Shown here: positions 1 to 9,106 of the stretch, in pieces
Position numbering within the stretch: position 1 is the stretch's first letter
Layout: each line of letters opens with the position of its first letter
Assembly (NCBI GenBank): GCA_963742795.1
Contig: CAVUNL010000025.1
Span: 434,001-498,000 of the forward strand
Reading direction: 5' to 3'
DNA length: 64,000 nt
Origin: Palsa-504 sp963742795
Lineage (GTDB): Bacteria; Actinomycetota; Actinomycetes; Streptosporangiales; Streptosporangiaceae
The notes under the pieces: model-generated
Told to the model about the DNA's origin: nothing
Seen by the model: the letters and a program-made list of their open reading frames with translations, nothing else
Database searches by the model: none
Program-made: the position numbers and the translations under genes

Positions 1-444
1 CAGCGTCACCGGGGCCGGCAGGACCTCCAGCTCGTTGACCAGCATGGGCAGGACGGCGTCCATGCTGCCGGCGCCCGGAGCCGTGAGCACCGGCAAGGCC
101 GCCGCGCCGAAGCCCGGCGACACGCCCGCCACGCTGGCGATGACGTGCGCCCAGAACCGCACCGGGTCGTTGTCGCCCGGATCCACCGACACCCACGCGG
201 TGCGCGATGCCGTATCGGCCAGGCGCCAGTCGCGCAGCAGGCAGGTCTTCCCCCAGCCTGCCGGCGCGCTGATGACCACCAGCCGGGCAGGCCGATCCTC
301 GGTGAGGCGACTGAGGAGGGGCTGGCGGACCACGGCGCCGGGACGTCTGGCCGGCAGGCGCAGCTTCGAGGCGAGCACGAGCGTTGCGTGGCGCGAACCA
401 CCAGGACCAGCACGTTCACCCCCGGCCGACCGCGCAGTACGCAT
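1..444 (-). CDS. MalT-type LuxR-family ATPase regulator, N-terminal part (runs off the left edge)
   Basis: The minus-strand frame has the typical opening of large LuxR/MalT regulators: an ASKLRLPARRPG-like lead, then a P-loop read as APAGWGKTC near residues 60-68, followed by WVSVDPGDNDPVRFW, where family members usually have WLSLD..DNDP..F. The first STAND-ATPase segment is therefore present; the TPR region and C-terminal LuxR helix-turn-helix would lie beyond the edge. The start is uncertain: ATG at 444 has AGGAGGG almost touching it, and a GTG at 378 fits family length better. Such proteins usually sense a ligand and activate nearby operons; no target is visible. Confidence 0.75.
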   Translation of the reverse strand, partial: MRTARSAGGERAGPGGSRHATLVLASKLRLPARRPGAVVRQPLLSRLTEDRPARLVVISAPAGWGKTCLLRDWRLADTASRTAWVSVDPGDNDPVRFWAHVIASVAGVSPGFGAAALPVLTAPGAGSMDAVLPMLVNELEVLPAPVTL

Positions 445-716
445 CCCTCCTGTCGCGCGGACAGGACCGGTCACGTGAGTTCCGGGCTAAGATTCACGGG
501 CATGGCCCCTGCCCTCCTACAACCCAAGCGTATCCTCGCATCACCCGGGCGGGAAGCTCACGCGGAGCCGAGGACGTCAGGTCCGGTCCACGCTGGCGTG
601 GTAGAGCGGCGGCCTTCATTGCAGGAGCCTGGCACGCTTCATCCCAGACCGCGTTTCACGCGCCGCTATCGCGGGGCGCGCCGGCGGCTGGCGTACCAGT
701 CCTCCTGGACGCCGAC

Positions 717-1058
717 CTAGCCGGGTTCCACGCCGAAGCTGCGTAGCTGCGGCCGCTCGCGCACGCGGCGTTTGAGCTCGGCGAAGCCCGGAAAGCTGGC
801 GAGGCCCAGGACGTTGTCCCACAGCGGGACGGCCTCGGCCTCGCTGGGCAGGCGGCTGACCACCGGGCCGAAGAACCCGACGCCGTCCGGGGGCTGGAAG
901 TGGATGATCGGTGTCCCGACGTCCTTGCCGGTCAGCGCCAGGGCCTCGTCCGTCTCCCGTTGCAGCTCGGCGTCGAACGAGGTGTCATCCAGCGCGTCGG
1001 CGAGCTCGGCAGGCAGGCCGGCCTCAGGCAGGATGGGCTCGAGGAAGGTCCGGACGCC
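717..1058 (-). pseudogene. C-terminal remnant of a DsbA-fold, mycothiol-dependent nitroreductase-like protein
   Basis: The frame ending at the TAG at 717-719 reads GTPIIHFQPPDGVGFFGPV, then LASFPGFAELKRRV. This resembles the C-terminal half of the actinobacterial Rv2466c-type family (DsbA-like oxidoreductases that use mycothiol). The N-terminal half with the CxxC-type active site is missing: upstream of about 1058 the frame loses similarity and runs antisense to the hydrolase remnant on the other strand. About 113 of roughly 210 residues remain, so no activity is expected. Assignment to the family rests on recalled motifs. Confidence 0.6.
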
Positions 1059-1089
1059 GCCGGGCTCATCGCCGCACGGGTGCCACCTG

Positions 1090-1622
1090 GGCCGAAATGC
1101 GGCGCGCAGTTATCTACGGCGAGCTTCCAGCACATGCTCAACGCCGCCGCGGCCGCCCGCACCGCCGAGACCCGCGGCGAGGGCCCTCAGACCTTCCAGC
1201 TCTTCCCCGACACCGCCGAGCAGGCCCGCGCCCGCGGCGGACAGCACGCGGTCGAGGGCTTCGAGTACTACATCAGCGCCCCCACCGCGCACCCGCGCTC
1301 GGCCAAGTTCCTCACCCGGTCCAGCATCGACCACATGGCCTTCTTCGACGCCTTCCGATTCGTGAGCCTGATCGCCCCGCGACCCGTACTCATGATCGTC
1401 GGCCGCGAGGCCCTCACGGCCTGGATGCTCATCCAGGCCCTCCAGAACGCCGCCCCCAGGGGACTCCACTGGATCGACGGCGCCAGCCACAACGACCTCT
1501 ACTACAAAGAGCAGTACGTCGGGCCGGCCATCACCAAGCTCACCGGCTTCTTCACGGGCAGCCGCCGGGCTAGTCGAGTCTTCGCATGCAATGCCTGGCT
1601 CGCGCAGAAACAGAGGATCTGA
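1090..1622 (+). pseudogene. C-terminal remnant of a YcjY/dienelactone-hydrolase-like alpha/beta hydrolase
   Basis: From about 1105 to 1570 the plus frame reads like the end of a YcjY-type alpha/beta hydrolase: IAPRPVLMIVG, then LHWIDGASHNDLYYKEQYVGPA, where the HNDLY histidine would be the catalytic base. The nucleophile elbow and the first half of the fold are absent, and the frame upstream runs into sequence coding on the other strand. It abuts the nitroreductase remnant, so two genes were probably joined by one deletion or rearrangement near 1060-1090. The last 15 residues look like read-through into non-coding sequence. Confidence 0.6.
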
Positions 1623-1949
1623 ACGCTGAGATCCACCGAGCTGACGCATTCCTCAGCCGCCTCGAGTCGGCGATCCGGCTTGCAACGTCTGGCAGACAGA
1701 ATCACGGTTCGTAACTGCGGTCGCCAAGGCGCCGCCTGGTGTCGCGCCGAACCGGGTGATCTGTATGCCGCTACGCGTATAGCCCGACGGTTTGGCCACG
1801 CCCGAATCTGCATGTTATGGCTGTGGTGAGGACGTCCAGGCCGCCCGGGTGTCCATCCGCTCCGTCCCTGCAGGCAGGTGGGCTTTGCCGCGTCGCGTCG
1901 CGGGGACCTGGGCGCTGTGCGCCTAGAGCGGTTCGCTTACGGTGGTGGC
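1623..1949. other. Non-coding spacer
   Basis: No reading frame with family resemblance was seen. Short frames on both strands have shadow-like composition. The stretch separates the hydrolase remnant from the DUF998 gene and should hold the latter's promoter, which I could not place with confidence. Confidence 0.4.
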
Positions 1950-2621
1950 ATGCGGGGCGTGCCTTGGTGGGGCGTGGTCTCCTCGGCCGCGGCTCCGGTC
2001 CTGATGGTGGGCGGGTGGACGGCGGCCGCGAGCTTGCAGCCGCGATTCGATCCGGTGGCCGATACGGTGAGTGCGCTGGCCGCGCCGGGCGCGGCCGACC
2101 GGTGGGTGATGACGCTGACGTTCGTGGTGGTCGGCGTCTGCTACGTCGTGACCGCGCTCGCGCTGCGGCCGGCCCGGACCGCCGGGCGGCTGATCCTGAT
2201 CACCGGGGCCGTCGCGGGCATGCTCGTGGCGGCGAACCCGGAGCGCGCGGGAGATGCCTACCCGTGGGGGCACATTATCTGGGCATCGATCGGGCTCGCG
2301 GGGGTGACTGCCTGGCCTGCCGGGGCCTGGCGGCGGGGCACCGGCGTTCCGTGGGGCCTGCGGCCCGCGGTAGCCGCCGTGGCCGTCGCGGTGCTGCTCG
2401 CCCTGGTCATGTGGTTCGGCGCTGAGCTGATTACCGGATCCGGGCAGGCCGGGCTGGCCGAACGGGTGACAGGCACTGCGCAGGCGCTGTGGCCGCTGGC
2501 GGTGGTGCTCTCCTGCTGCCGCCCGGTCAGGGCGTCAGCGATCCGCTCCCGGAACCCGTGGCGTGGCCGGCCGGGCCGGGAACCAGGCCTGGCGCGGTCG
2601 CATCTTGCAGGCGATGGCTGA
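1950..2621 (+). CDS. DUF998 family membrane protein
   Basis: About 223 residues with roughly six hydrophobic segments (the first begins PWWGVVSSAAAPVLMVGGW). The DUF998 signature is visible in FDPVADTVSALAA near residue 38 and the glycine/alanine-rich helices that follow. Function is unknown; family members are integral membrane proteins common in actinomycetes. An upstream in-frame start at 1878 exists, but the ATG at 1950 puts the first membrane segment at the N-terminus as in homologues. The last 30 residues are arginine-rich and may be a frame-altered tail. It appears monocistronic. Confidence 0.7.
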   Translation: MRGVPWWGVVSSAAAPVLMVGGWTAAASLQPRFDPVADTVSALAAPGAADRWVMTLTFVVVGVCYVVTALALRPARTAGRLILITGAVAGMLVAANPERAGDAYPWGHIIWASIGLAGVTAWPAGAWRRGTGVPWGLRPAVAAVAVAVLLALVMWFGAELITGSGQAGLAERVTGTAQALWPLAVVLSCCRPVRASAIRSRNPWRGRPGREPGLARSHLAGDG

Positions 2622-2913
2622 CATCGCGCCTCGGGGCCCGGGACGAGGCGGTCCGCAGCCAGGTCCGGGAGACCGCATCGGCATCCCCGGCCGGCTGAAG
2701 CAGACCAGCTGGCGAAGCTCGCCTTCCCCCATGGGTGGGTGATCTGCACGCAGGCAACCCGAACGATCTATGGAAGGGACTAGGCAAATATCCGGCAGGG
2801 GGCCGGCGGCACGTCAGGAGTCGTTAGCCTCCACGTCACGTTCTGTGCCGGCCTTGCCGCCAGTTGACGAACCGTATCCGCCTGATCCAGATCGGGCACG
2901 TCTGCGTGAGCCG

Positions 2914-3768
2914 CTACCCGGCGGTGCTCCACGCACGCCCATTCGCCGTGGTGATCTGCTGGAAGTCCAGGCCTGGGAAGTGGGTCATGCCGATGGGCAC
3001 GTTGCGCCCTTGCAGGGCCGTGAGGAGTTCTTCGCGGGCCCGCAGAGCCCGCTCGGGCTCGGCCTCGGAAAGGAACCAGATGCCCTGGTCATTTAGCTGC
3101 AGTGGATGGTGGACGACGTCTCCGAGCAGGTAGGCAGCCTCACCGTTAGAAGACACGCGGACGACGTAGTGACCAGGAGTGTGGCCAGGGCTGTGATGTG
3201 CGCTGACACCCGGCGCGAGCTCGCCAGTTGCCGCTTCGATCGGACGGAGCAGCCCCGCGGTCTCGGCGACCGCAAGGCCCATCCTGGCCTCGAGCTCGCC
3301 GGGCGCGGGGGCGATGGGCGGCGTCTCCCACTCCACGGCACTGCACATGACCACCGCGTTGGGAAAGAACAGGACACCACCGGGGGCGACCCACCCGATA
3401 TGGTCGGCGTGCAGATGGGTGAGGAAGACGGTGGTGATATCCGCCGGGGCGACACCGGCTGCAGCCAGCGCGCCGGGCAGCAGGCCTCCTGCGGCAATCG
3501 ACTCCGGCGGATCCGTGAGCCCGGCCGCGGCGGCAATATCGCCGGGGAACGGGATGCTGGACGGCCCGAGGCCCGCATCCACAAGAACGGTCAGGCCCTC
3601 TGCCTGAATCAGGAAGCACCCCACAGGGATGTGGTATGTCCCATCGGCCTGCAACAGTTCCGGGTGGACGCCGAAATCTAGCCCCGGGTAGTACATGGGC
3701 GGCAGGTGAACCTCGCCGTCGTTCAGAGCGCTGACCTTGATGCCGCCGACGTCGATGACGGTAGACAA
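2914..3768 (-). CDS. Metallo-beta-lactamase-fold hydrolase (lactonase-like)
   Basis: The protein carries the MBL-fold zinc motif HLHADH (about residues 118-123) followed by IGW, an upstream VLVDAGLG strand, a later GHTPGHY histidine and an LLGDVVHHP metal-bridging aspartate. This set is typical of AHL-lactonase/glyoxalase II-type MBL hydrolases of about 280 residues. I chose TTG at 3768 because GGAAGG lies 5-6 bases before it and the protein then starts STVIDVGGIKVSAL; a longer start at 3831 adds 21 residues without family resemblance. It is likely cytoplasmic, substrate unknown, and has no clear operon partner. Confidence 0.82.
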   Translation of the reverse strand: MSTVIDVGGIKVSALNDGEVHLPPMYYPGLDFGVHPELLQADGTYHIPVGCFLIQAEGLTVLVDAGLGPSSIPFPGDIAAAAGLTDPPESIAAGGLLPGALAAAGVAPADITTVFLTHLHADHIGWVAPGGVLFFPNAVVMCSAVEWETPPIAPAPGELEARMGLAVAETAGLLRPIEAATGELAPGVSAHHSPGHTPGHYVVRVSSNGEAAYLLGDVVHHPLQLNDQGIWFLSEAEPERALRAREELLTALQGRNVPIGMTHFPGLDFQQITTANGRAWSTAG

Positions 3769-4540
3769 TAGGTTTCCTTCCCGGGGCGGTAACGGGATTT
3801 CGCTGCTGCAGGGCCGTTCGGCCTTCCGCACCGCTCAGTCAATACCCGCACCCGTCACATACCGATCATCGCCGCCAGCTGGTGCCGGGACACAGCCGGG
3901 CGAGCGGCGCGCTCACCGTGCTCATCAACCACCAGCTGCATGAGGTCCCGCTGATCACCACCACATCGACGGCATCTGAGCGGGCGATCGGCACGGCAAG
4001 ACGAGCCTCACGACCAGCACCCCACGCGCGAACGCAACGTATATCGCCCCGCGAATCGGGCGATGGGCACTCTGGAACACCTCGGATGCCAGGTAACCAG
4101 CGCTGTTACCCGCCGTAATCGCCATCCCTAACAGGTTGCACGCCAGAGCCGCCGATATCTTAAGTCCGCCTTGGGGTGTCTCCCATGTAGCTTTACGCGG
4201 CCTCCGGGCTGCGTCGTGGACACGTTATCTGAAGTGGTGTCCACCACGTAGCGGATGTGACGCCGCCCCACCTTGACCTGCGACTGGCCTCTTTCTCGCT
4301 GCCGCTTTTGGTTCTTGCTTCACGCCCAGAACCTCACGTCGGCAACATGTCTCTCACGTAGAAACCCGTCATGACCAGGGCTTCTTCCAGATGGACTTAA
4401 GATAACTGCCGTTCTGTCGCCCGTTGCGGTCGGTTGGCACGGCCGACGGTGCCGCGCTTAAGGATCATTATGAGTGGCAGTGCGGACGATCAGCTATTTC
4501 GTGATCGTCAGCAGGCAGATAGAAGAGCTGGAAGTCCGGC
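3769..4540. other. Long non-coding stretch with one inverted repeat
   Basis: No convincing gene in 770 bases; short frames lack family features. An 8-bp perfect inverted repeat, GTGGACAC at 4216-4223 and GTGTCCAC at 4237-4244, spans a 13-base loop. It may be an operator or a weak terminator. The rest is probably decayed sequence. Confidence 0.45.
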
Positions 4541-5332
4541 TTACCCGGCGAAAGGCTCGATCTCGGCCGCTGTCGCGTCCGGGATCTCGAGCGCCGGGAA
4601 GTGGCTTACACCATCCATTCGCTTGACCGAGAACCACGGGTTCGCGGCCGAGAATTCCTGCTGCCCGGTGAGGAACCCGGCGGCGCGCGGCTGGGAGAAC
4701 AAGTGCAGCATGTCAGGCTTGTGGTCCAGTTCCGCGGCTGCGCGCCGCGGGTTGCCGTGCCGGGCGTAGTCGGCCGTAACCGCGCGCGCTGCCCGCGACC
4801 ACATGTCGAAGCCGTAGCCGCCCGTCTCCCGGCGGACCCATCCGGCCACGTCGTCTGGAGCCCCGGCCAGCCACCCGGCTAGGAGCTGGTCGAGACCCGG
4901 CCGCCACCGCTGGGGGTCCTGCAGCATCTCGAACACGGCCATGAACGGCGCGGGCGGATCGAGGACCACCCAGCTCAGCACGACGATCTTGGTCACCCGG
5001 TCGCCGAGGCGGCGGCCGAGCCGGATGGCCGGCCAGCCGCCGTGCGCCTGAGCCACCAGCACCACCGAGCGAAGGCCGGCCGCCTCGATGACAGCCATCG
5101 CGTCGTCGGCCAGTTCGTCATGGCCGAAGTCCGCGCCCGGCCGACCGGAGTCCCCGTGCCCGCGCCAGTCCAGCCTGATGACCCGATACCGGGCAGCCAG
5201 GCGCTCCGCGAGCACCGCGAAGAAACTCCGGCCGCTGTTTCACCACCCGGGCAGGAAAACCACCGCGTTATCGGCGCGGGGTCCATCGTCGTCGTAAGCG
5301 ATACAGACACCCCTGGCATCGGCGTACCTCAT
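4541..5332 (-). pseudogene. Hod/Qdo-like alpha/beta-hydrolase-fold dioxygenase homologue interrupted by an in-frame TGA
   Basis: The reading frame starts at ATG 5332 (GGAGGG four bases upstream) and matches the cofactor-independent 1H-3-hydroxy-4-oxoquinaldine 2,4-dioxygenase (Hod) family end to end: LPGW, RLDWRGHGDSG, AHGGW, GGYGFDMW, FSQP, NPWFS and SHFPALEIPD. A TGA at 5240-5242 directly follows LPGW, where Hod has cysteine (GWCHDH), and the same frame continues without shift. Recalling Hod, the elbow serine (SHSHGGW) is alanine here and the catalytic aspartate (MDW) is serine (LSW), while the catalytic histidine remains. Most likely it is a nonsense-mutated, already degenerate homologue; a selenocysteine codon is a remote alternative. 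Confidence 0.72.
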
Positions 5333-5890
5333 CTGCCCTCCCCGCGTACCGAGAACGACCACTGTCTCCCCAGCCGTGCCCGCCACGCTGGGCGGCGGCC
5401 AGACGGCCAGCTTCCGACCCGTGGGCATACCCCGCTCTGCCCGCGCAACACGAATCGTGCCAGCCGCGGCGGGGACGGGCGAGCCATCCCGGTGCGCCAG
5501 GTATGCAGATAACACATCCGTCACCTGACCTCTCAGCTTGGGTCTCCGCCAGCCGCCGCCAAGCACATTACAGAGCGTGGCCAGCCAGTCGAGCGTGTAA
5601 CCGCCTGATACGGTTGTCGAATAGCTCTTTCGGCGGTCGCAGCCTGCAGATAACCGGTCATTCTGGGCATGCCGGGCCGGTGCATCGGGCGCTATGACCG
5701 GAATGACGCCCGCCGGGCCGTTGGATTCTTCCGGATCAGGTAATGGCGTGATCTCATCCGCCACCGGAGATTGTGCTGGCGTGATGTCGGCGGCCCGGTC
5801 CAGCAGCGGCTGACAGCGCAGGTTGTCGGCGATGTCGCGGGCTTCGCCGATGGCGGCCGCGGCGGCTTGGGACGTGCACGGTACCAAGGG
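5333..5890. other. Stretch with a probable regulator remnant
   Basis: On the minus strand, 5785-5866 reads AAIGEARDIADNLRCQPLLDRAADI. This resembles the end of the helical TPR region of large LuxR-family regulators, where IA.RL...PL...A..L is common. Nothing else in the stretch looks like a gene. The remnant lies just downstream of the dehalogenase-like gene on the same strand. The call is weak and rests on a 28-residue match recognised by eye. Confidence 0.3.
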
Positions 5891-6766
5891 TCACAAACCC
5901 GGCGGGCTGGAGGGTGATCCGGTCGTGGTCGCGGGACGCGGCAGCTGCCTCCTGAGGAACGGGATCACCAGGGACGCGACGCGTTCGGGGTCCTCGAGCA
6001 TCACCCAGTGACCATTGCCGTCGAGCAGTTCGACCTGGGCCGACGGAAACGCCTGGCGCTGGCGCTCGGCCTGCTCGCGGGGCACGTACGCGTCCTGGCT
6101 CCCCCAGATGACCAGCGCGGGACGGTCCAGCGGCCGCAGCGCGGCCGCAGGGGCGGCGAGCGTGGCCGCCGGGGTCGCGCGGTACAGCTTGAGCACGGCG
6201 CGCTTGGTGGCCCAGGACCGGGACGCGTCGTAGATGCGGTCGATCTGGTCGCGGGTCAGTCGCGGGTTCTCCCGGCCGAGCAGCAGCCGGAACCCCGGGC
6301 GGCTGGCGGTGGCCATGAAGACCTCGCCCAGGACGGGCGTCCGCCAGATGCGGGCGTAGCGGTGCCACCGGTAATCGATCGCCACGCCGCTATTAATGAG
6401 CGTGGCGCTGGCCAGGGCGCCGGGATGGCGCGCGGCCCACGCCAGGGCCCACGGGCCGCCGAAGTCGTGCGCGACGATATGCGCGCGGGTGATGCCGAGC
6501 TGATCGAGCAGCGCCGCCAGGTACTCGGCGTAGCCGTCCACCGAGTACCTGAAGTCCTTCGGCTTGTCGGCGCGGCCGTAGCCGGGCATGTCCGGCGCGA
6601 TCGCCCGGCCGAGCTCGCCCGCGCGGGTGAGCAGGTCGCGCCAGTCATCGGCCGGTCCGGGGTTGCCGTGCACGAAGACGACCGCCTCCGCGCCGTCCGG
6701 CGGCCCCGCCGTCAGCGCCGGGGACCGGACGCCCCGGACCGAGACCTCAACGGTAGAAATGCTCAT
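5891..6766 (-). CDS. Alpha/beta hydrolase, haloalkane dehalogenase/epoxide hydrolase-like
   Basis: A 291-residue protein with the oxyanion motif HGNPG (33-37), nucleophile elbow AHDFGG with Asp101, a probable acid in GSQDAYVP (Asp225) and catalytic GNGHW (His253). An aspartate nucleophile indicates the dehalogenase/epoxide-hydrolase branch rather than esterases. The helical cap lies around residues 125-205. It starts at an ATG followed by SISTVEVSVRGV. The Hod-like gene downstream on the same strand is 560 bp away, so co-transcription is doubtful. The substrate cannot be told from sequence. Confidence 0.82.
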   Translation of the reverse strand: MSISTVEVSVRGVRSPALTAGPPDGAEAVVFVHGNPGPADDWRDLLTRAGELGRAIAPDMPGYGRADKPKDFRYSVDGYAEYLAALLDQLGITRAHIVAHDFGGPWALAWAARHPGALASATLINSGVAIDYRWHRYARIWRTPVLGEVFMATASRPGFRLLLGRENPRLTRDQIDRIYDASRSWATKRAVLKLYRATPAATLAAPAAALRPLDRPALVIWGSQDAYVPREQAERQRQAFPSAQVELLDGNGHWVMLEDPERVASLVIPFLRRQLPRPATTTGSPSSPPGL

Positions 6767-7462
6767 CTCAGACCCCCAGCGTTATCGTCTTCGACCTTCC
6801 TCGGGCCGGGCGCCGTCGGCCCGCAGGACGGCGTCAGATTCCTTACCCATTGAACCCGGCCGATCACCCTTGCACGCCGGCAGATCTGCAGCCAGGACCG
6901 ACGCTACCGAGCCGAACAACCCGGGGAACCCACCAAGAGCCAACCGCCGCCATACCGTCGCATGTCGGCCCGGCAGCCTCAGCGAGGTCCTCACCGAACA
7001 TTACGGCCGGGCCATCCCGGAGCATCCGGCCCGCCTTCCCGGTAACCGCCGGCGGAGACCCGGCACTGATCCTGCCGTTTCGCTGCTGGCGTTGCCAGCC
7101 CAAGACGACCGTGCCGCAGGCCACGTTCTGAGACGATGCCCCAGGTCACGGAGGGTGGTCGGCCCGATGCTGACGGCCTGCGCGCCGACCCGCCGTTCTG
7201 GATAGCGCTTCGGTTGTCGGCGCTGCGGCGTGAGCCGTGCGCGAACCGGACGATCTGCGCGCGGTGCAGTCGGCGGGCCTCGCTTTCACATCGAATTAGC
7301 CAGACTGGCGCCAGTACGGCTAATACCTTCCAGTCCTTGCAGCGGCTCGCCCGCGTGCGATGCTCGTGATCTGATCATGAAACCAGGCAAGCGCAGGCGA
7401 CGGCGGTTGCCAGGCAACGCTGACCGCCGCCGAGTCGGACCGTGGCTGGCGCCTGGCCGGGG
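6767..7462. other. Non-coding or decayed stretch
   Basis: Nearly 700 bases with only short frames on both strands, none with recognisable motifs. I see no hairpin followed by a T-run. It probably holds the promoter of the dehalogenase-like gene at its left end and decayed sequence elsewhere. Confidence 0.4.
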
Positions 7463-7735
7463 TCAGGACGGGGTGGTGAAGCGGTAGCCGGCGCCGCGCA
7501 CCGTTTGCAGGCTTCCGGCACTGTCACCGAGTTTGCGGCGCAGGGCGCTGATCACGACCTCGACGACGTTGCTGCCGCCGCTCCAGTCGTAGCCCCATAC
7601 GTCGCGCAGCAGCGCCGCCCGGCCGACGACCCGGCCTTCGCGTTCGTGCAGGTACTGCAGGACGTCGAATTCGAGCTTGGTGAGATCGGCGCGGGTGCCG
7701 TCGAGGATGAGCTGGCGGCGGTCGGGATCGAGCAT
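7463..7735 (-). CDS. OmpR/PhoB-type winged-helix DNA-binding protein without a receiver domain
   Basis: Ninety residues that are almost entirely one winged helix: LTKLEFDVLQYLHEREGRVVGRAALLRDVWGYD, then VVEVVISALRRKLG and the wing TVRGAGYRF. This is the effector domain of OmpR/PhoB response regulators. The receiver is missing, and a TGA lies in frame two codons before the ATG, so this is either a free-standing winged-helix regulator or a truncated response regulator. A divergent membrane gene at 7901 shares the intergenic region, which contains a perfect GGTCAACCC palindrome, so local regulation is plausible. Confidence 0.65.
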   Translation of the reverse strand: MLDPDRRQLILDGTRADLTKLEFDVLQYLHEREGRVVGRAALLRDVWGYDWSGGSNVVEVVISALRRKLGDSAGSLQTVRGAGYRFTTPS

Positions 7736-7810
7736 CGATCACGAACGGGGCCGGGACGCTGCGGTCTCACTTTCTGTAGTCAACGCTGGTGTGCGGTACC
7801 GGGACAGGCT

Positions 7811-7844
7811 GGTCAACCCGAGGGTTGACCCTGGGCATCAACCC
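7811..7844. promoter_or_regulatory. Palindromic operator GGTCAACCC-GA-GGGTTGACC plus a third half-site
   Basis: A perfect 9-bp inverted repeat (7811-7819 and 7822-7830, 2-bp spacer) is followed by a third TCAACCC box at 7838-7844. It lies between the divergent winged-helix gene (start 7735) and the membrane gene (start 7901). This arrangement is typical of an operator, but the cognate protein is not known. OmpR-type winged helices usually prefer direct repeats, so another regulator could bind here. Confidence 0.55.
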
Positions 7845-7900
7845 GGACTCCCATCCACGGGATGACGCGCCCGACCGGGCCCGCGCGGCACGCTGGCGGC

Positions 7901-8431
7901 ATGAACATTTACCTGATCAACGCGCTGCTCGTCCTCCTCGTCGTCCGCCAGATCCGCGAGCACCAGCTCGACCTGCGGGCCCTGGCCGTCCCGGTCCTGG
8001 CCGTCGGCGCCGCCGCCGTGATGTTCCTGCACTCGGTGCCGGGCCGCGGCAGCGACATCGCGCTGGACCTGCTCTGCCTGTCGGCCGGCGCGGCCCTGGG
8101 CGCGGTCGGCGGCCTGGCTACGCACCTGCGGGTCGGCGCCGACGGCCGGCCGCTGGGCCGCGCCGGCGTCCTGGCGGCGAGCATGTGGATCGCCGGCGTC
8201 GGCGCCCGGGTGGTCTTCTACTTCGCCGCGACCCACGGGGCCGGCCCGGCCATTGCCCGGTTCAGCGTCGCGCACCACATCACCGGCCCCGGCGCCTGGA
8301 CCGCCGCGCTGGTCATGATGGCGCTGGCCGACGTGCTCACCCGGCTGGCCGTCGTTTACCTCCGCGGCCGCCGGCTCACCCCCAGCACCCCGGTTCTCGC
8401 GGCACCTGCCCGGGCCGGCGTCGGCGCCTGA
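7901..8431 (+). CDS. Conserved actinobacterial membrane protein, unknown function
   Basis: About 176 residues starting MNIYLINALLVLLVV, with about five hydrophobic segments and short loops; the pairing of IREHQLDLRAL after helix 1 and FSVAHHITGPGAW in a late loop looks like a family I have seen as hypothetical membrane proteins in actinomycetes. An upstream in-frame start at 7862 would add 13 residues without membrane character, so I chose 7901. It diverges from the winged-helix gene and is probably controlled through the palindrome between them. Confidence 0.7.
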   Translation: MNIYLINALLVLLVVRQIREHQLDLRALAVPVLAVGAAAVMFLHSVPGRGSDIALDLLCLSAGAALGAVGGLATHLRVGADGRPLGRAGVLAASMWIAGVGARVVFYFAATHGAGPAIARFSVAHHITGPGAWTAALVMMALADVLTRLAVVYLRGRRLTPSTPVLAAPARAGVGA

Positions 8432-8768
8432 GCTAGCCTCTGGCCCGCACCGCCCACCGTCCCGATCAGGCGCCGCCGACCGCGGCGCCTTATTCATGCC
8501 ACCTCACGGCCCGGTCCGTCTCGGCCGCACCGAGGCAGAAGCGATGGGCCTGCCAGCGTCCAGGCACCCCACGTCCGGTCTCGTGCCCGCGAGTACCAGC
8601 AACTGGCAGCGGCAGGCAACGCATCGGCCAAGCCTGCGATGCCCCGCCATCGTCGTGCAGCCCGGTGGCCAGTATGACCACCACTGCAAACGTGTCGGAC
8701 AATAGCCGCCGTTATGATCGGCCGCCCAGCCGTCAGATGACCGCTTCCATAGCCTCCTGAACTGGTCG
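8432..8768. other. Non-coding spacer
   Basis: No supported gene on either strand. The neighbouring genes converge here, with the membrane gene ending on the left and the truncated minus-strand hypothetical gene ending on the right. Confidence 0.4.
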
Positions 8769-9105
8769 TTATTGCGCTGGGTGGCCAGGGCGCCCGGCCA
8801 GGTCCTGGCATGCCTGGCGCACCGGCACGCCCGCCCGGCTCGCGGCGGCGCGGATGTAGCCGACCGCCGCGAACAGGCCGTACTGCCAGAAGTCATCGGT
8901 CTGCCACCAGGCGACCTCATCCAGCAGATCCGGTTCGGTCCCGCCATGGAGGGCCGCCGCGGCCAGCACCGCGTACTGGAACTTCTTATTTTGCCGGCCG
9001 CGGAACGTGCACTCGGACAGGAACTGCTCGCACAGTCCCTCCAAGGCCAGCGGGCCGGACCGGCTGGCCTCGCACCAGTCCAGCGCGTCCGCCGCCAGGT
9101 GCAGG
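8769..9105 (-). pseudogene. C-terminal part of an unknown protein, cut by the transposase remnant
   Basis: The minus frame from about 9105 down reads like a genuine helical protein: VFLHLAADALDWCEASRSG, FQYAVLAAAALHGG, DEVAWWQTDDFWQYGLFAAVGYIRAAA, ending RPGHPAQ. I do not recognise the family. The same frame continues upstream to an ATG at 9188, but that part overlaps the transposase N-terminus on the other strand and has shadow-like composition. The original N-terminus was therefore probably lost when the element inserted near 9105. Confidence 0.5.
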
Positions 9106-9106
9106 A

